From positions 8,035,667 through 8,099,666 of the forward strand of contig OX424568.1 of assembly GCA_949152475.1 (NCBI GenBank): 64,000 nt of DNA. The letters are read 5' to 3'. A program made the translations under genes and the position numbers. Under the pieces are notes generated by a model. It had not been told where the DNA came from. It was given only the letters and a program-made list of their open reading frames with translations, and ran no database searches. Of this stretch, positions 12,601-24,700 are shown one piece after another. Position 1 is the stretch's first letter. Each line of letters begins with the position of its first letter. This DNA comes from Terebella lapidaria (lineage: Eukaryota; Annelida; Polychaeta; Terebellida; Terebellidae).

Positions 12601-14460
12601 TAGAGTACATACAGATCTACATGTTTGTTCAACCATAAATTGGTGGCCAGACAAGTTGGTAATAATCCAAGTCGATGTACGTGGCTACTACGTGCAACTT
12701 TTATTTCAGAATAATTGAGTTAATACTGAATTTGTAAACATGTAAAAGTATTCATGTGTCACCACATGTACATTTGATATTGCTTTTCTGAGGCTAGCAC
12801 TTTATGTGATTAGCATTCATACCATGTGTTTATACTGTGAATGACGCTGTTACTGTGTCAATCATGTATGACATATGGAACTGTCATATCCTATTACCAT
12901 ACCAACAGGTTCATTCAGTTATTGTATGGAAAATTCTGAACATTTTGAAACTGGTATTCTATATTCTAACTGCGCAGAATATTTCAATATACCTGTCTAC
13001 ACTCTGACATCACACAAATTTGTCACCTTCTAGACTCTATATTGTCATACATACTAGTATACAATGTATTGTATAAGTAGATAAGTAGATACGATACTTG
13101 TCTATTATAAAACAAACATACATGCTATACACCAGAAGTGGTGTAATATACTTTATGTACATGTATCAAAGCGTAGGTCATGTTTAAACAGGAAGTGGTT
13201 ATAAATCTGTGGTGTCTGGCCGCGTGCATGCGTGGGCTGTCATTATCTCTTGTAGATAGACATGGACATGTAGACTCAAGAAAGATAACAGAGTTGACCC
13301 ACATTAGCCCACATTATAGACATTCAAAAGACAAAAACTTTTTCACAGTATCACCCACATACACTTGTTGATATGACCACGCATGTAGCATTTTATTGGG
13401 TGTCACGCTTAAAGGCGTTCTGTTCACAAGACACATGAGTTGCTGGTAAATTATTCATCGACTTCCGATAACAACAAAGTTGAACAAACATTTTCAACTC
13501 AAATTCACACAATACACTTACAATTCTATAACCTACTTTTCTCATCTCAAGTCATGATTTTCAGTTGTGACTCGCAATAAAACAAGAAGTGTTTGAACAT
13601 GAACGGGACCCATTTAAGAGTTTTCTGGTATGAACATATACATGGTAAACACAACATAGAGAGACCCTACACTGCTGAATTGAATTGATGCCCCATTGCT
13701 ATGGTGATTACTCCATGACTTGTTGCTCCTTCATGTGTACGTATCACCTCATGCTGTGATGTTGATTATACTGTCGCTTACATCAGCAAAACTATCACAT
13801 GCAATCACACTTACCGACTGATTTTTGCATGTACCCGAGGTACCTTGTGTAACTTCAACATGATCCAATGATCAAGGATAAATTTATCTGTTCAACTGAA
13901 CTTCTGAACTGCATGCTATAAAACTTTTGGCTATTTACCTAATTTATTATGTTCTTATTTCTTCTTCAAATTGTGAATTTTGATCGATTTCTGATGTACC
14001 GGTATATCATGCATACCAAGTACTAGATTTCATCTACATACCTTCCACTGAAAGGCTTTCAGTAACCATGTTTAAGTAAATGTGACAAAACTTAGTTTCT
14101 TGAACACGTTAGTCTTACACAAGGGGCTGAGCACACTGAAGGTGAATTTGAAAATCAGACAAAGTGAATCTTCACTAGTTTTGACAACTAGTAACTCTAT
14201 CACTACCAGACTATCACATATACTAAGTATATCTAAATGTACATTGTACTACACAAGCTGAACCATAACTGCTTGATGTACCAACAACTGCCAGAGCAAA
14301 CTCTATAATATGCTACACATTCAGAAAAATACATGGCATGGCAAACTTTCGTCTTCGCTTATACATGTTATATCGGTCCTCATAAAAGACACTCACAATA
14401 ATGTTTACTAGTATACAAGTACTTCAATTTATGATTTATTGATGTAAGAAATTCATGTGA
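9660..14460. other. Gene-free stretch, probable Rap2 3' UTR intron
   Basis: No gene, RNA gene or clear repeat recognised. The sequence is AT-rich with scattered TACATGTA-type palindromes and short ATG-initiated frames no longer than expected by chance. It would be intronic if the Rap2 3' UTR splice proposed from the donor at about 14466 is real; otherwise it is intergenic. Confidence 0.4.
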
Positions 14461-14477
14461 ATACTCACCCATTTTCG

Positions 14478-15017
14478 TTATAAAATAGCACAGCAGCCAC
14501 CATCCTTCTTGGTTGGTGTATAGTTCATTTCCCTGACTATTTCAATGAAGACCTCGTTGACATTTAGCGTGTGTTTGGCTGAGGCTTCAATCATCGGGCA
14601 GCCCCAGTGACTTGCAAGCCCCGAGCCCTCCTGTTGTCTTACTTCCCGCTGGTGGTCCAAGTCGCACTTGTTCCCAACGAGCAACATGGGCACTTTATCC
14701 GTGCCCTTGACGCGAACAATCTGCTCTTTCATAGTTTTGATATCCTGAAAAGTCTGCATACTGGTGATACTGTAAACGATGACGAATCCCTGGCCATTCT
14801 TGATGTACAGGTCACGCATTGACGCAAACTGCTCCGTTCCGGCAGTGTCCAGGATTTCAAGAACAGACGGCGCACCGTCAACTTCGATTTCTTTGCGGTA
14901 GAAATCCTCGATTGTGGGGTCATATTTCTCCATGAATGTACCCGAGACGAATTTGACCGTCAGGGCACTCTTTCCAACACCTCCGCTGCCCAAAACAACA
15001 ACTTTGTACTCTCTCAT
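14478..15017 (-). CDS. RAP2: Rap2 small GTPase
   Basis: Complete 179-residue Ras-superfamily GTPase coded by one exon. Motifs in order: P-loop GSGGVGKS (residues 10-17), effector region [11 protein letters not shown] (32-42), DTAGTEQ (57-63), NKCD (116-119) and SAK (about 147-149). Phenylalanine in the TIEDFYRK effector loop, and residue T61 in DTAGTEQ, point to Rap2; Rap1 has TIEDSYRK at that position. The C-terminus CCAIL is a CAAX box ending in leucine, so geranylgeranylation is expected, with the neighbouring cysteine a likely palmitoylation site. Rap2 proteins signal at membranes in adhesion and cytoskeletal control through effectors such as TNIK and MAP4K4. The start has a strong context (CACCACCATGA). 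The stop is followed ten bases later by a consensus splice donor. The middle and C-terminal part differs from vertebrate Rap2, as expected for an invertebrate. Confidence 0.95.
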   Translation of the reverse strand: MREYKVVVLGSGGVGKSALTVKFVSGTFMEKYDPTIEDFYRKEIEVDGAPSVLEILDTAGTEQFASMRDLYIKNGQGFVIVYSITSMQTFQDIKTMKEQIVRVKGTDKVPMLLVGNKCDLDHQREVRQQEGSGLASHWGCPMIEASAKHTLNVNEVFIEIVREMNYTPTKKDGGCCAIL

Positions 15018-15208
15018 GGTGGTGTTATGAAGTGTTCAATCAATTTGAACCTTGTGTCGAGGAAGGAGGTGGTTTCAACTTTGTCCGCTATGCACATCTA
15101 CATGGGCACTCCTGCCCTGCTGTGTTGGAAGTCACCATTTAAAGTCAGGCAAGTACTTGCCAAAAAATGTTTACTGACTTGATGATTCCAGGTTCTCAGT
15201 CATGGACA
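15018..15208 (-). other. RAP2: Rap2 5' UTR part of coding exon
   Basis: On the minus strand a consensus acceptor (T-rich run then TTGCAG) ends at 15209, placing the exon boundary at 15208, 191 bases before the ATG. The leader has no convincing upstream coding frame. Read by eye; not verified by transcripts. Confidence 0.6.
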
Positions 15209-15884
15209 CTGCAAGAAAAATTATAATATAATAATTCAGTAAAATGTACAAGTGCTGACAGTCATTTGCAAACATGATGCCATTTTCACAAAATGACTTG
15301 ATTTTTAATGAAAGAAACATGAGATCATTTCAAATTGATGTTCAACATGTATTGGAGTATATTAGTCTCGTACAGACTATACATCACTTTCCCAGCATCT
15401 TTGTCATGTTCATGATGTATAAAACCACCAAGAAGTAATACCAAATAAACTGACATAATCATCCACCATGATCATGTATTCATCATATGTGGAATTCATA
15501 TACATGTATGCCAAAAATAACTTGAAAAGTTGAAATACTGGTGAGGCAAGCGAGTATGGCAGGCAAATATCACTATTTGTTCAATTGTTCTCTCAATTTA
15601 CCACAAATGCTCAGTAGCCATACACTATATCGAAATCAAGATAATATATTTTCATATTCCCTCATAATATAATGTGAACACATGAACATGCTCATGATTG
15701 TTCACACAAAAAAGTAGCAATGATAAAACCTATGTAGCAAAACTAATCAGTTGAAACACATATATTTGCCTTAGTAGGCCAAATTCCTACTGTAATATTG
15801 CAATCCGATTCTGTCACAAGAAAAATAAAACGGTGATGTTATCTGGTGACTGGTTGCAAAATTTATATTTTCGATGTGGATGTT

Positions 15885-16634
15885 AGGGACAGCACAAGCA
15901 GGGCTAGAATTTCGTAAATTTTAGCGAGAATCCTATTCTCATATACTCCATTATATTTTGCGAGAATCAAGGGCCATTTTGCGAGAATCTTTGCGAGAAT
16001 CGATTCTCGGATTCTCGCCGAAACTCTAGCCCTGAACAAGTACTCCAGTACTCGTCAACGAGTCGAGTCAGAGCAAGGACCGAGTTTTAAATTGATAACT
16101 GACTACTCGTTGAATGAAACTAAGATATTTTTTTCAGTAAGTATCACGAAATGGGCACTTAAAACCACGATAAAACGCTGGGAAAAGATCGAAATTTTAG
16201 TTGTTGTTGACATTGTTTCGAACAGGGACTAGTTGCGCAACCTGGCGAGTCACTTATGCGATGATATTTTGCCTCTAGACTCTAGCAAGTGCACTGTGAA
16301 CACCAGTATTAAGTCACGTGATCAATGCAAGAAAGATGTCTGCCCCCATTTGAAAAGGAAAGCAAACTTCAGCTGCACAGTAATTCACTGATTTTATTGA
16401 GATATTTCGATCTAAACTGCTTGGCAACATAAGATTTTACCTCCTGAATACCTTCACTCATTAAGTCAGCAGTCTACTGGCTGCCCCAATGCAATACATA
16501 ATCAATTGACAATCTATTTTAAAATTTTCGCCAATGTAATCTACAGTCTGTAATTTGATATGAGTACTCAGTTACGAGTCGAGTCACAACACCCGAGTAC
16601 TCAAGTTTGAAATTTGTACTTGTGCTGACCCTGG
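15885..16634. mobile_element. hAT-type non-autonomous element
   Basis: Ends are inverted (AGGGACAGCACAAG left; CTTGTGCTGACCCTGG right, i.e. CCAGGGTCAGCACAAG reversed) and are flanked by an exact 8-bp duplication TGGATGTT at 15877-15884 and 16635-16642. CAGGG-like ends plus an 8-bp target duplication are the hAT signature. The inverted termini run further in, with several ACTCG/CGAGT words. No transposase is coded in 750 bp. It lies in the Rap2 5' intron and itself carries a nested element at its left end. Confidence 0.85.
15899..16034. mobile_element. Nested 136-bp MITE with CAGGGCTAGA ends
   Basis: CAGGGCTAGAATTTCG at the left is mirrored by CGAAACTCTAGCCCTG at the right. The core repeats the word GCGAGAATC four times. 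It interrupts the left terminal repeat of the surrounding hAT element, so it is younger. Flanks CACAAG and AACAAG suggest a degraded target duplication. Confidence 0.75.
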
Positions 16635-17145
16635 TGGATGTTTGAATGAAATGACACCTTTACCTGTTTACTCACACTTACAATATCAATAGAATAAACC
16701 ATGTTTCCTGCATGAGATTAGCTACACTGCTGAGTATACAATACCACAGAATCAAAACAATATAGTCAAAATTGATGTGCTCCAAAGTCAAATTACTGCA
16801 TTTCAAAACCGCTTCCACCAATGGCAATGACAGTCGTGAAGTTGAAGTATGAGAGACCAAATGTAGACTTCAATATAGACATAGCAGCATCTTCACAGAG
16901 TAAATCATTGAATCGTAAAGTTGTGATACATTCATTAGCGAGAAAATAAACAGTGAAGTCAACTGCTTTGTCATTTCTTGGCTTCCGGTGATGACAACTT
17001 TTGTTTTTTTTCTCCAGTCGCCAGTTCAAAACAAAACAAAAAGTAAACGATCGTTAGTTTCGAGGGAAAAGAACACATTTATGAATAGAGTGATTCCTGG
17101 TGGAAACAATCCGTCACTTTTATAGTCATAAAGCAATTCCTTACC

Positions 17146-17230
17146 ACAACAAAGGAACAATTTTCACATGTCAAGTGGGCAAAAATTTCTCGAAGCCATC
17201 TTTCTTGTCTTGGGTGGTACCGTAGCCGGA
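17146..17230 (-). other. RAP2: Candidate non-coding first exon of Rap2
   Basis: On the minus strand a donor (TTGTTGTG|GTAAGG) falls at 17145/17146, pairing well with the acceptor at 15208. Promoter-type motifs lie immediately upstream. The transcript start is placed only approximately. An intron of about 1.9 kb (15209-17145) results. Confidence 0.45.
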
Positions 17231-17280
17231 AGTAGAACAATATCTAGAGGACCCATGAGGGCGGCCGCTTCATTACGTCA
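17195..17280 (-). promoter_or_regulatory. Candidate Rap2 promoter (CRE, ETS, YY1-like sites)
   Basis: Within 90 bases are TGACGTAA, a CRE-type site (minus strand of 17273-17280), CCGGAAGT, an ETS-type site (plus 17226-17233), and AAGATGGC, a YY1-like site just downstream of the presumed start (minus strand of 17195-17202). A GCGGCCGC lies between. This grouping is typical of TATA-less housekeeping promoters. Function is inferred from position and motif mix. Confidence 0.45.
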
Positions 17281-17623
17281 GCAATCTGGGCTACAGTAAA
17301 ATACAACGCGGAAAATCCATGATCAGTGAATAACTATATATTTTTGTAATGAAGAATAAACATTTTTAAAAAACGAAAAATAATTTAGATCGAGTTATGA
17401 GATTTATTATTCAAATCTCTACATTTAATTTGTTGCTGAAGGCATTTTGATTAGCGCCAAACCAAATCTCTCTCACGTCATTTTCAAGCAAGAATATGCC
17501 TAGCTGGATTCTTTAAAAATGTAAAATTTCTTCGTGGCCTTCATATTTATGCAATTGCCAGAGAAATATGATAAATTCACAACGTGTAAAATAATTTAAT
17601 ATGTGCAGTAAACATGAGATAGC

Positions 17624-19340
17624 CTAAAGTTTAATAGGCGTACAGGAACATCGCGGTAGCCACTCTATTTCGTTCAAATTCATTTTATTATTATTATACC
17701 TGTGAAGAAGTATATCCTCCATGTAGAGTTCTCCGGAGCGGACGTTCGTGATCACCTTTTGGGTGCGGAAGAAGTTCATTCCAATTATGCCGGCAGCGCC
17801 AATATCATCTACGATATAGCCTCTCACAAGCCTCATCTTGCACCCAAAGTGTAATAAGCAGATATCGATTAGTCCCGGCTTTGAAAGGGACGCTGTAGTT
17901 ACCAACTCTGTAGAGCTGATAACTACCAGGGTCACGCAGCTCAATCCTCCCTAGTACAGCATGCCGCCTATACGTACTGGTCGCCACGAAAGTGACTTCC
18001 GAGCCAGAGTGTATCAGGAAACGAACCGACTCACCTCCGAAAATCAAAGGCAGGTGCCATCACGCATTTCCACACAGACTGCCACTCCCCCCCAGTAGTT
18101 CAGCTGTGCGTGGCTCCGACACCTAATACTTGTTGTCTGCTTCGGCGGCGGAAAGACTCGACAATTATTCGGGGACCACTCCTGGGGGAGTTATATCAAC
18201 TGGTTATATCAACTGGAACAGTGTCAGGCCCATCTGCAGGTGAATCAGACACGGTGGGTACAGAAAAATCTTTCCCGGACATAGCGTTGGTCGCCACTAC
18301 GTCTGGAGCTAGTTCACTTTAGAGGATGCCATGTCTTAGGGCCTGGGGTACCAGGCCTAGAGGAGGGACGGCAGAAGATTCTGGGGGCGTTTCACAGCCA
18401 AAAGTGACCCTGCTTACTACAATAGTAGCAGGGCCAACTGCACTTTTTGGCCCTATCTCTCATCATTGGGCTTCTGGCCAAAACAGCCAGTACTGTGGTT
18501 CTCTCGCCAATTGGCGTTCTGACCGGCGGTTAGTTGGGCCTGGAAATTCAATCCCGGCACCAGAAAGACCTTATGGCCGAGGACCCAGAGTTCAAAAGCA
18601 AACTCCGTTGATGTCTCCCCAATGAGTTGAACATGAGCCCTAATCTTATTCTCGTAAGCCCACGTATCGCCGTGGGGGCAAACAGCATTTGCAGCTGTTC
18701 AGTGACCATGTCGTATGGTGGGCTCACCACTGGAATGCTGGACATCACCTGGAGGGCTTTGCTTCCTAGACTACTGACAAGGATTTAACCAGTTTATTCT
18801 TCAGTCTATCCTTTCTTGGAAGAAACTGGCCGTAGTTGCAGGTCAACGTTTCTACCGTTGATACGCTTCCGCCATATACATTGGTTCCACAGTTTGAAGT
18901 GTAAAGCGTCTTCTGACGAGTCTGGACCATGATCTGTGGCTTTGTCGGCGCCAGGCCAGTGGTGCTTCCATGCTGCCGGTGGGACCAGCCTGGGCTGATC
19001 CACTCCACAACAGGTATAGCTCCTGCCTGCCCTAAGCAAAAAGGTTAGTATGCACTGTAGCCCAGCCACAGTTTGCCAATCATACCTGAGGATGCCATAC
19101 AATTTAGTCTGACATGGTACTGTACGTCTCAAAGCTGGCGCGTGTCCTTGTCAGCAGGAAGATGGAACAAAGCTGGAGGTCCAGCCAGGGCAGTTCCAAT
19201 AGGAGTAGAGATGGAGTACTCTGGTCCAAATCCAGGAGCTGGTCCTTGCACGTATTCTGCAATCGTGTTTTGTATCAGCCTCCACTCTCAGTCTGTCAGG
19301 TCCTCCGAGGGTCTCTGTCAGTCATCATGAAAATTGGTTC
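17624..19340 (-). mobile_element. Ty3/gypsy fossil, gag-protease part
   Basis: Minus-strand translations match parts of the large Ty3 element at the right of this window. A gag-like stretch lies around 18.55-19.1 kb (DHGPDSS, WRKRINGRN, QLQMLFAPT). A protease-like stretch lies around 17.65-18.05 kb (SGSEVTFVA, ELRDPGSYQLY, DIGAAGIIGMNFFR). No reverse transcriptase or LTR was recognised. It is a broken, partial and clearly old copy with several breaks. It is more GC-rich than its surroundings, as is the right-hand element. Confidence 0.8.
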
Positions 19341-20852
19341 TGAAAAGACGATTCCCTACAAAATGGAAACATGTGCACATGGAATTTCAAATTGGTTTGA
19401 AGAAAAAGAAATACATGTGTGTGCAAAAAAAACATGTGATACTTGAACGAGTCTCACACATTTCGTTTGATTTGAATGAAAGTCCCCATATGTATGATGG
19501 TTTTTGGGATTAAAGTCGGGAAATTTCGCTTAAATTTGTTTTTGTTGGGTGCATTGGGGAAAAGGTTGAGGAAAAATAAATATTTTGGTCATATCGATCA
19601 GGAATTGGAGGGAAGCTAGAATGTTTTATTGAATGTATGCAGTATCAGCATGCAGTTCCGATTCTATTTCAAAATTGTTGCATGGGTGAAATATATAGCT
19701 GCCTAGTCATGAACTCACTGAGGGGCTTAAATTCGAAGTGGCTGCTTTTTATATCACATTTCATTGCCATACATCAGTGATGATGATGTAATCAGTGAAA
19801 ACATCTGCGAGAATCCGAAAAAAAAAAATCTTTTCAGCCCACTTTGACCACCTCATGCAGCACAAGTACATGCCAATATTTTTCCTATCAGAGAATTCTA
19901 TGTGCAATTGATTTGGCTTTCAGACATTTGCAAGAATAAGAAGAACTGTCACAGTCACATAATGTTTAACAATTAAAAGTAGGTAGATAATCTAAATGCG
20001 AATAATTGTAGGTCTAAGTCTATATATATAATACACAGGTTGTTTAATCGGGAATTTGTTGGCAATATCCCACATCTTGGTTGTTATATAGGCCTAGAGG
20101 CTAGTCTGTCAAAGTTGGCGCAATTTTAGGCTCATGGTATAGTGAGTTCTGCTAGATGGTTCCTCGTTCAAGGTAATTAGGACCTTGACTTAATTCACCA
20201 GATAGGGGTTTTAATGGAATAGGCCTATACGCCTAGGTCAAATAGGCTCACTGCATCAAATCAGTCTTCGATCAGACGAGGGTCTCCAGATCTCTAGCTA
20301 TATCTTGGATAACAAGAAAATGGTTACTCATGTTAATTTTTCATTGTGAGTTAGCTGATTTCGTCACTTAGTATAAAGGTTCTGAAATTGTTAGGGGATC
20401 GACCGTGCATGGTGATTCGTTTATATTTTTTTTACGTCGAAGCAGTGTTGTTTGCGCGTTGACAGTCGGAGGAGCAAAATCCGTCTTCGGGCGCTGTATA
20501 AAATGTCAAAACAAAAAATCGCGACCTATAAAAATTGAATACGTAGCCTGATGCATTCATAATAATCATGTATACCCTCTACTAGTTTTCGATCTATTTT
20601 CATGAGGTGTTATAAACTGCACTGCAGTTTCATTAACTACTGTTCCTGTTACGAGGTATGGAGTTCAATGCCAATGTCTAATGGGCGATAATAGAGTGCA
20701 TCCACTGTCATGTCCTTGCACTTAAATTGAAACCCAAGCTATCATTCACTAGCTAAATTTCATAATACCGGTACTACTACCAGATCCAGATGGAATCTAG
20801 TTAACATTTTTATATGCTGATTACAAGTTCTTGTAAATAGATGCCTATCGTC
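19341..20852. other. Intergenic, nothing recognised
   Basis: AT-rich sequence between the Ty3 fossil and the MITE cluster upstream of the Kelch-like gene. No coding region, RNA gene or clear repeat could be supported. A non-coding first exon of the Kelch-like gene could lie here unseen. Confidence 0.4.
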
Positions 20853-21054
20853 AGGGTACCTAATCATCGACCCTGTCCTTAATCATCGACCCCTGCAAAC
20901 ACTGCCAAACAGCTGTGCAAAACAGACATTGACAAAACCCACATTGAAAGTACTTCTAATACACATTTCAGCACATTTCACATTTTAGTTTATTGAAGTT
21001 TTGCCCGGCCGTTTGCAGGGGTCGAAGATTAGGGAGAGGGTCGTTGAGGTACTC
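20853..21054. mobile_element. MITE with ~45-bp inverted ends
   Basis: The left end (GGTACCTAATCATCGACCC, then TCGACCCCTGCAAAC) is mirrored at the right (GTTTGCAGGGGTCGA, then GGGTCGTTGAGGTAC). Each arm contains two copies of an ATCRTCGACCC word. About 200 bp, non-coding. Superfamily not assigned because no clean target duplication is visible. Confidence 0.7.
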
Positions 21055-21095
21055 TGATGCTATAGTGACAGAAATCGATTTCACGTATCAATTAA

Positions 21096-21588
21096 AGGGG
21101 CACTGTAGGGTATGGGATTTGGCTTTTAGGGGATTTCCAAGATTTTTCTCCCGATGCTTCTATTCATAGAACAAAAGGTTAGATCACGTTTTCGACCCAA
21201 GATCTCTATCGAGCCAATGCTCAGATCAGCCAGGTCGGCACGGCAGATATCCTAGGTCCAAAACGTCATCTGACGTTTTGTTCTAAAAATAGAAGCGTCG
21301 GGAGAAAAATCTTGGAAATCCACTAAAAAGCCGAATCCCATACAGTGCCCCTTCAAAGGGGCGCTATATGGGATTCGGTTTTTCAAGATTTTTCTCCCGA
21401 GGCTCCTATTTATAGAACAAAACGTCAGATGACGTTTTTGACCCAGGATATCTGTCGAGCCGACCTGGGCTGATCTGACCATTTACTCGCCAGAGATCCT
21501 TGGTCAAAAACATCATCTTACGTTTTGTTCTATAAATAAAACCGTCGGGAGACAAATCATGAAAAACCGAATCCCATATGGTGCCCTT
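21096..21588. mobile_element. TTAA-flanked dimer of palindromic MITEs (piggyBac-like)
   Basis: Two near-palindromic units of about 255 and 235 bp lie head to tail, joined at about 21354 by TTCAA. Each unit begins AAAGGGGCRCTRTA-like and ends TATRGTGCCCTTT-like, with arms containing TTTTTCTCCCGA and ACAAAACGTCAGATGACG words. The outer boundaries are TTAA at 21092-21095 and 21589-21592, the target used by piggyBac transposases. No transposase is coded. The dimer sits just upstream of the Kelch-like coding exon. Confidence 0.75.
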
Positions 21589-21645
21589 TTAAATTAATGC
21601 TCTATATTTTTGTTTTCCCTTTTTAGAAGCAATTTTCGACATTTT

Positions 21646-21651
21646 CCCCCC

Positions 21652-21683
<32 letters not shown>

Positions 21684-21690
21684 AAAAAAA
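21646..21690 (+). repeat. Poly-C then poly-A tract in 5' UTR
   Basis: A run of about 27 C (one T) is followed directly by 17 A, ending 11 bases before the Kelch-like ATG. It lies inside the exon that begins at 21627 after a strong acceptor (TTTTCCCTTTTTAG), so it would be transcribed. Length in this assembly may be unreliable, as such tracts slip. Confidence 0.85.
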
Positions 21691-21701
21691 CAAAGGAAGA
21701 A

Positions 21702-24700
21702 ATGGATACTAGTGCTACATTTACGGCATCAGGTAATGACGTCCAGACACCAACTGATAACAAATATTCGGATCCATCAAGGGCTGCCGCTTTCTTGGAG
21801 GGTATCCAAGACCTTTACGTGAATAAGCGATTTACAGATGTCACATTGGTTGTCGAGAATTCTGAGTTTGAGTGCCATAGAGCTGTTCTAGCTCTGTCCA
21901 GTCCGTTCTTCATGGCGATGTTTTCAAGCAACATGCAGGAACAGCAGCAAAGTAAAGTTGAGATTCGGGAAATGACCTCAAAGACTATGCAGTTGGTTCT
22001 AGACTACATTTACACTGGTGAGGTCCTGCTGTCCGAAGACTGCATCCAGAATATCTTGTCAGCGGCAAACTTGTTCCAGTTGTTACCTCTGAGGGAAGGA
22101 TGTGCACAATTCCTGTCAAAACACATAACAGCCACGAACTGCATTGGAATATATTTCTTCGCCAAAGCTCATCAGTGTACAGATCTCGCCAAAAAAGCTC
22201 GGGAACTCATCAATGTCAAGTTTGAAGATCTGTGTCGGGAGGTTGAATTTCTGTCGCTGCCCTGCGACAAACTTGTTGACATTATCAAAGAAGATTCTCT
22301 GAATGTATCCAAAGAAGAAACAATCTATGAAGCTTGCCTGTCATGGCTGCATTATGATCTTGGTGAGCGTCGGAACCATCTAGTCGAAGTCATGAAGTGT
22401 GTTCGCTTCGCTAATATCAGCTCATATTACTTCTGTGATAAGATTGACCCTTGCCAGTTGTTTAACGACTTCCCAAGCTTTCAAAAGATACTTTCTGATG
22501 TCAAGTATTATCACATGCTCAAAAATCGACATATGGAGGTTGACCTGAATTTGGTGCCTCGCCGGGGAATGACATATGAGAGGGGTGTCCTAATCATGGC
22601 AAACCCATACAGCGACGACCAAAACCGCAAGTTTAATACAATGGAGATGCTGATGCCGGGAACTGGAGACATTAGACATCTCTGCAAGCTGCCACAGAGT
22701 GTCTACATGCCAGGTCTTTTATCTCATTCTCCAATAACACAGTTTCAATAGTTTTTCAACACCACAGCAGCTATATTTGATACAATACTGTTTGAACCAC
22801 TTTAATATTTAAATACTCTACAGTAGAAAGTTTGAAGATGAAAATAGTCCAAACTTAATTTGATATTGGGACATGTATATTCATCATCATGATTGTAAAG
22901 ATAACATGTATAAGACTGAAATCCAACACCTGTGATACATTTATGTTTATGTGTTGTTTCTATATGCAATTTATGCATTAGATGTACCTGTACATAAAAA
23001 TGGAAACTCTGTCTATACCTATCGCATGAGTTATATAAAAAAAATTCCAATGTTCATCATGTTCATTTACATACATGTACAGGTGCGTGCGTGACGGGTG
23101 ACAATCAGATTTACCTGGCAGGAGGCGCTATACGCAAGGCAAACTATCGTGGGCCTTTCGTCTCGGAGGGAGTCACAGCAAACCTGTTCCTGTTTGATAA
23201 CAACTTCGGCTCCTGGCAGAACAAGGCGAAGATGACCTTTGGAAGGTCACAGTTCGCTCTGGTTATGGTTGATGGGTGAATTGTTCAGATGAAATCCGGA
23301 TAATACTTGTATGCGAGTAACATTGATCACACAGTTTACCGGTAGATTGCAGTTACCAAGCACGTATAAACGTGAGGCTATTAAAATGTTTCAGAATGTT
23401 TCTGGCACTGTATATTAATCTTGTTAATATTCATCATATTTGTGATCCATGAATATTTTACTTCATGACAATAATGAGTCAATATGTTCCTGATATAAAA
23501 CCAATCATGGCTTTGAAATTCAGATCAGCATAAGTTTTGAATTTATACGCCAGTAAGTATACAATGTATTTCTATAATAATAAATTTTATCTCACCCTAG
23601 CCTTTTATATGCTATCGGGGGCCAGAACGAACTCGACTATCTGGACATAGTTGAGTGTTACGACCCAGCTATCAACCTGTGGAAAGTTCTAGCACCGCTC
23701 CCAAAGAAAATGCGATGTCTGACTGCAGTGGGGTATCGTGGGAAAATTTACTGCTTCGGAGGCGAAACCAACACAGAAATCACAAGGTCTGCCTACAGGT
23801 AGGAATTGCATCAGATTTGGACATTTTTACTGTCATTTCTCAAGTTCATATAGATGTGTTTGCATTTGTCTACTTTCATGGTAAATTGTATAATAATGTA
23901 AAACTATACAAAAGTATCAATTGATTTAATTATCAAGCTCCATTCATATTGATCATTTATTATGGTATTTAAGCGTGATAAACATGCTTTTTTTTCTCAT
24001 GATCTCTGATACATAACAAAAATGAAACAAGTATATTCATAATGTGTTTTATATGTAGTTCTTGAAGTTTGAAGCTCATGAATATTTTTGTACAAATTAT
24101 ATACAATTTTACTGTACAGTTATGACCCGGTGGAGAACTCCTGGTCGGAGTTACCGTCTATGACACATGCCCGAGCTCTGGCTGGCAGCGTTGTTCACAA
24201 GGGGACCATATATGTCATTGGTGTGTATAGTCATTGGTGACTGACCATGCTACATAACATGCTGTAATGAATGTTTATTATGTGCGGATGTAAATATAAT
24301 GTGGCACTCCAGTTTGCTAGCAATTATCTTGTTCACCAATGGGACATTGTAAATATCCATTACCAAGTGATTAATGTATACATTCCATACAAGTCGATGT
24401 AAGCAATAAGCATGTATTCGGCAATTTGAACACTGCATGTTTGAACTTTCCATAACAAGGAAAATTTATTTCAAACCCATATTAAGGAAAGTATATGACA
24501 GCAATTTACATCAGATGTACATATGATAATACATATAAATGTTGGTTACAGGTGGTAACTCTACGATCAGCAGTAAGTGGAAGAGAGAGTTTATCCCCGA
24601 GCACTGTGTGTCTCACGTTGAGGTGTTTGACCCGGTCACCAGCGCCTGGCGGTTTGGGCCGGAGCTCCCCAACGCGCTCTGTGGAGCAGGTAACATCATC

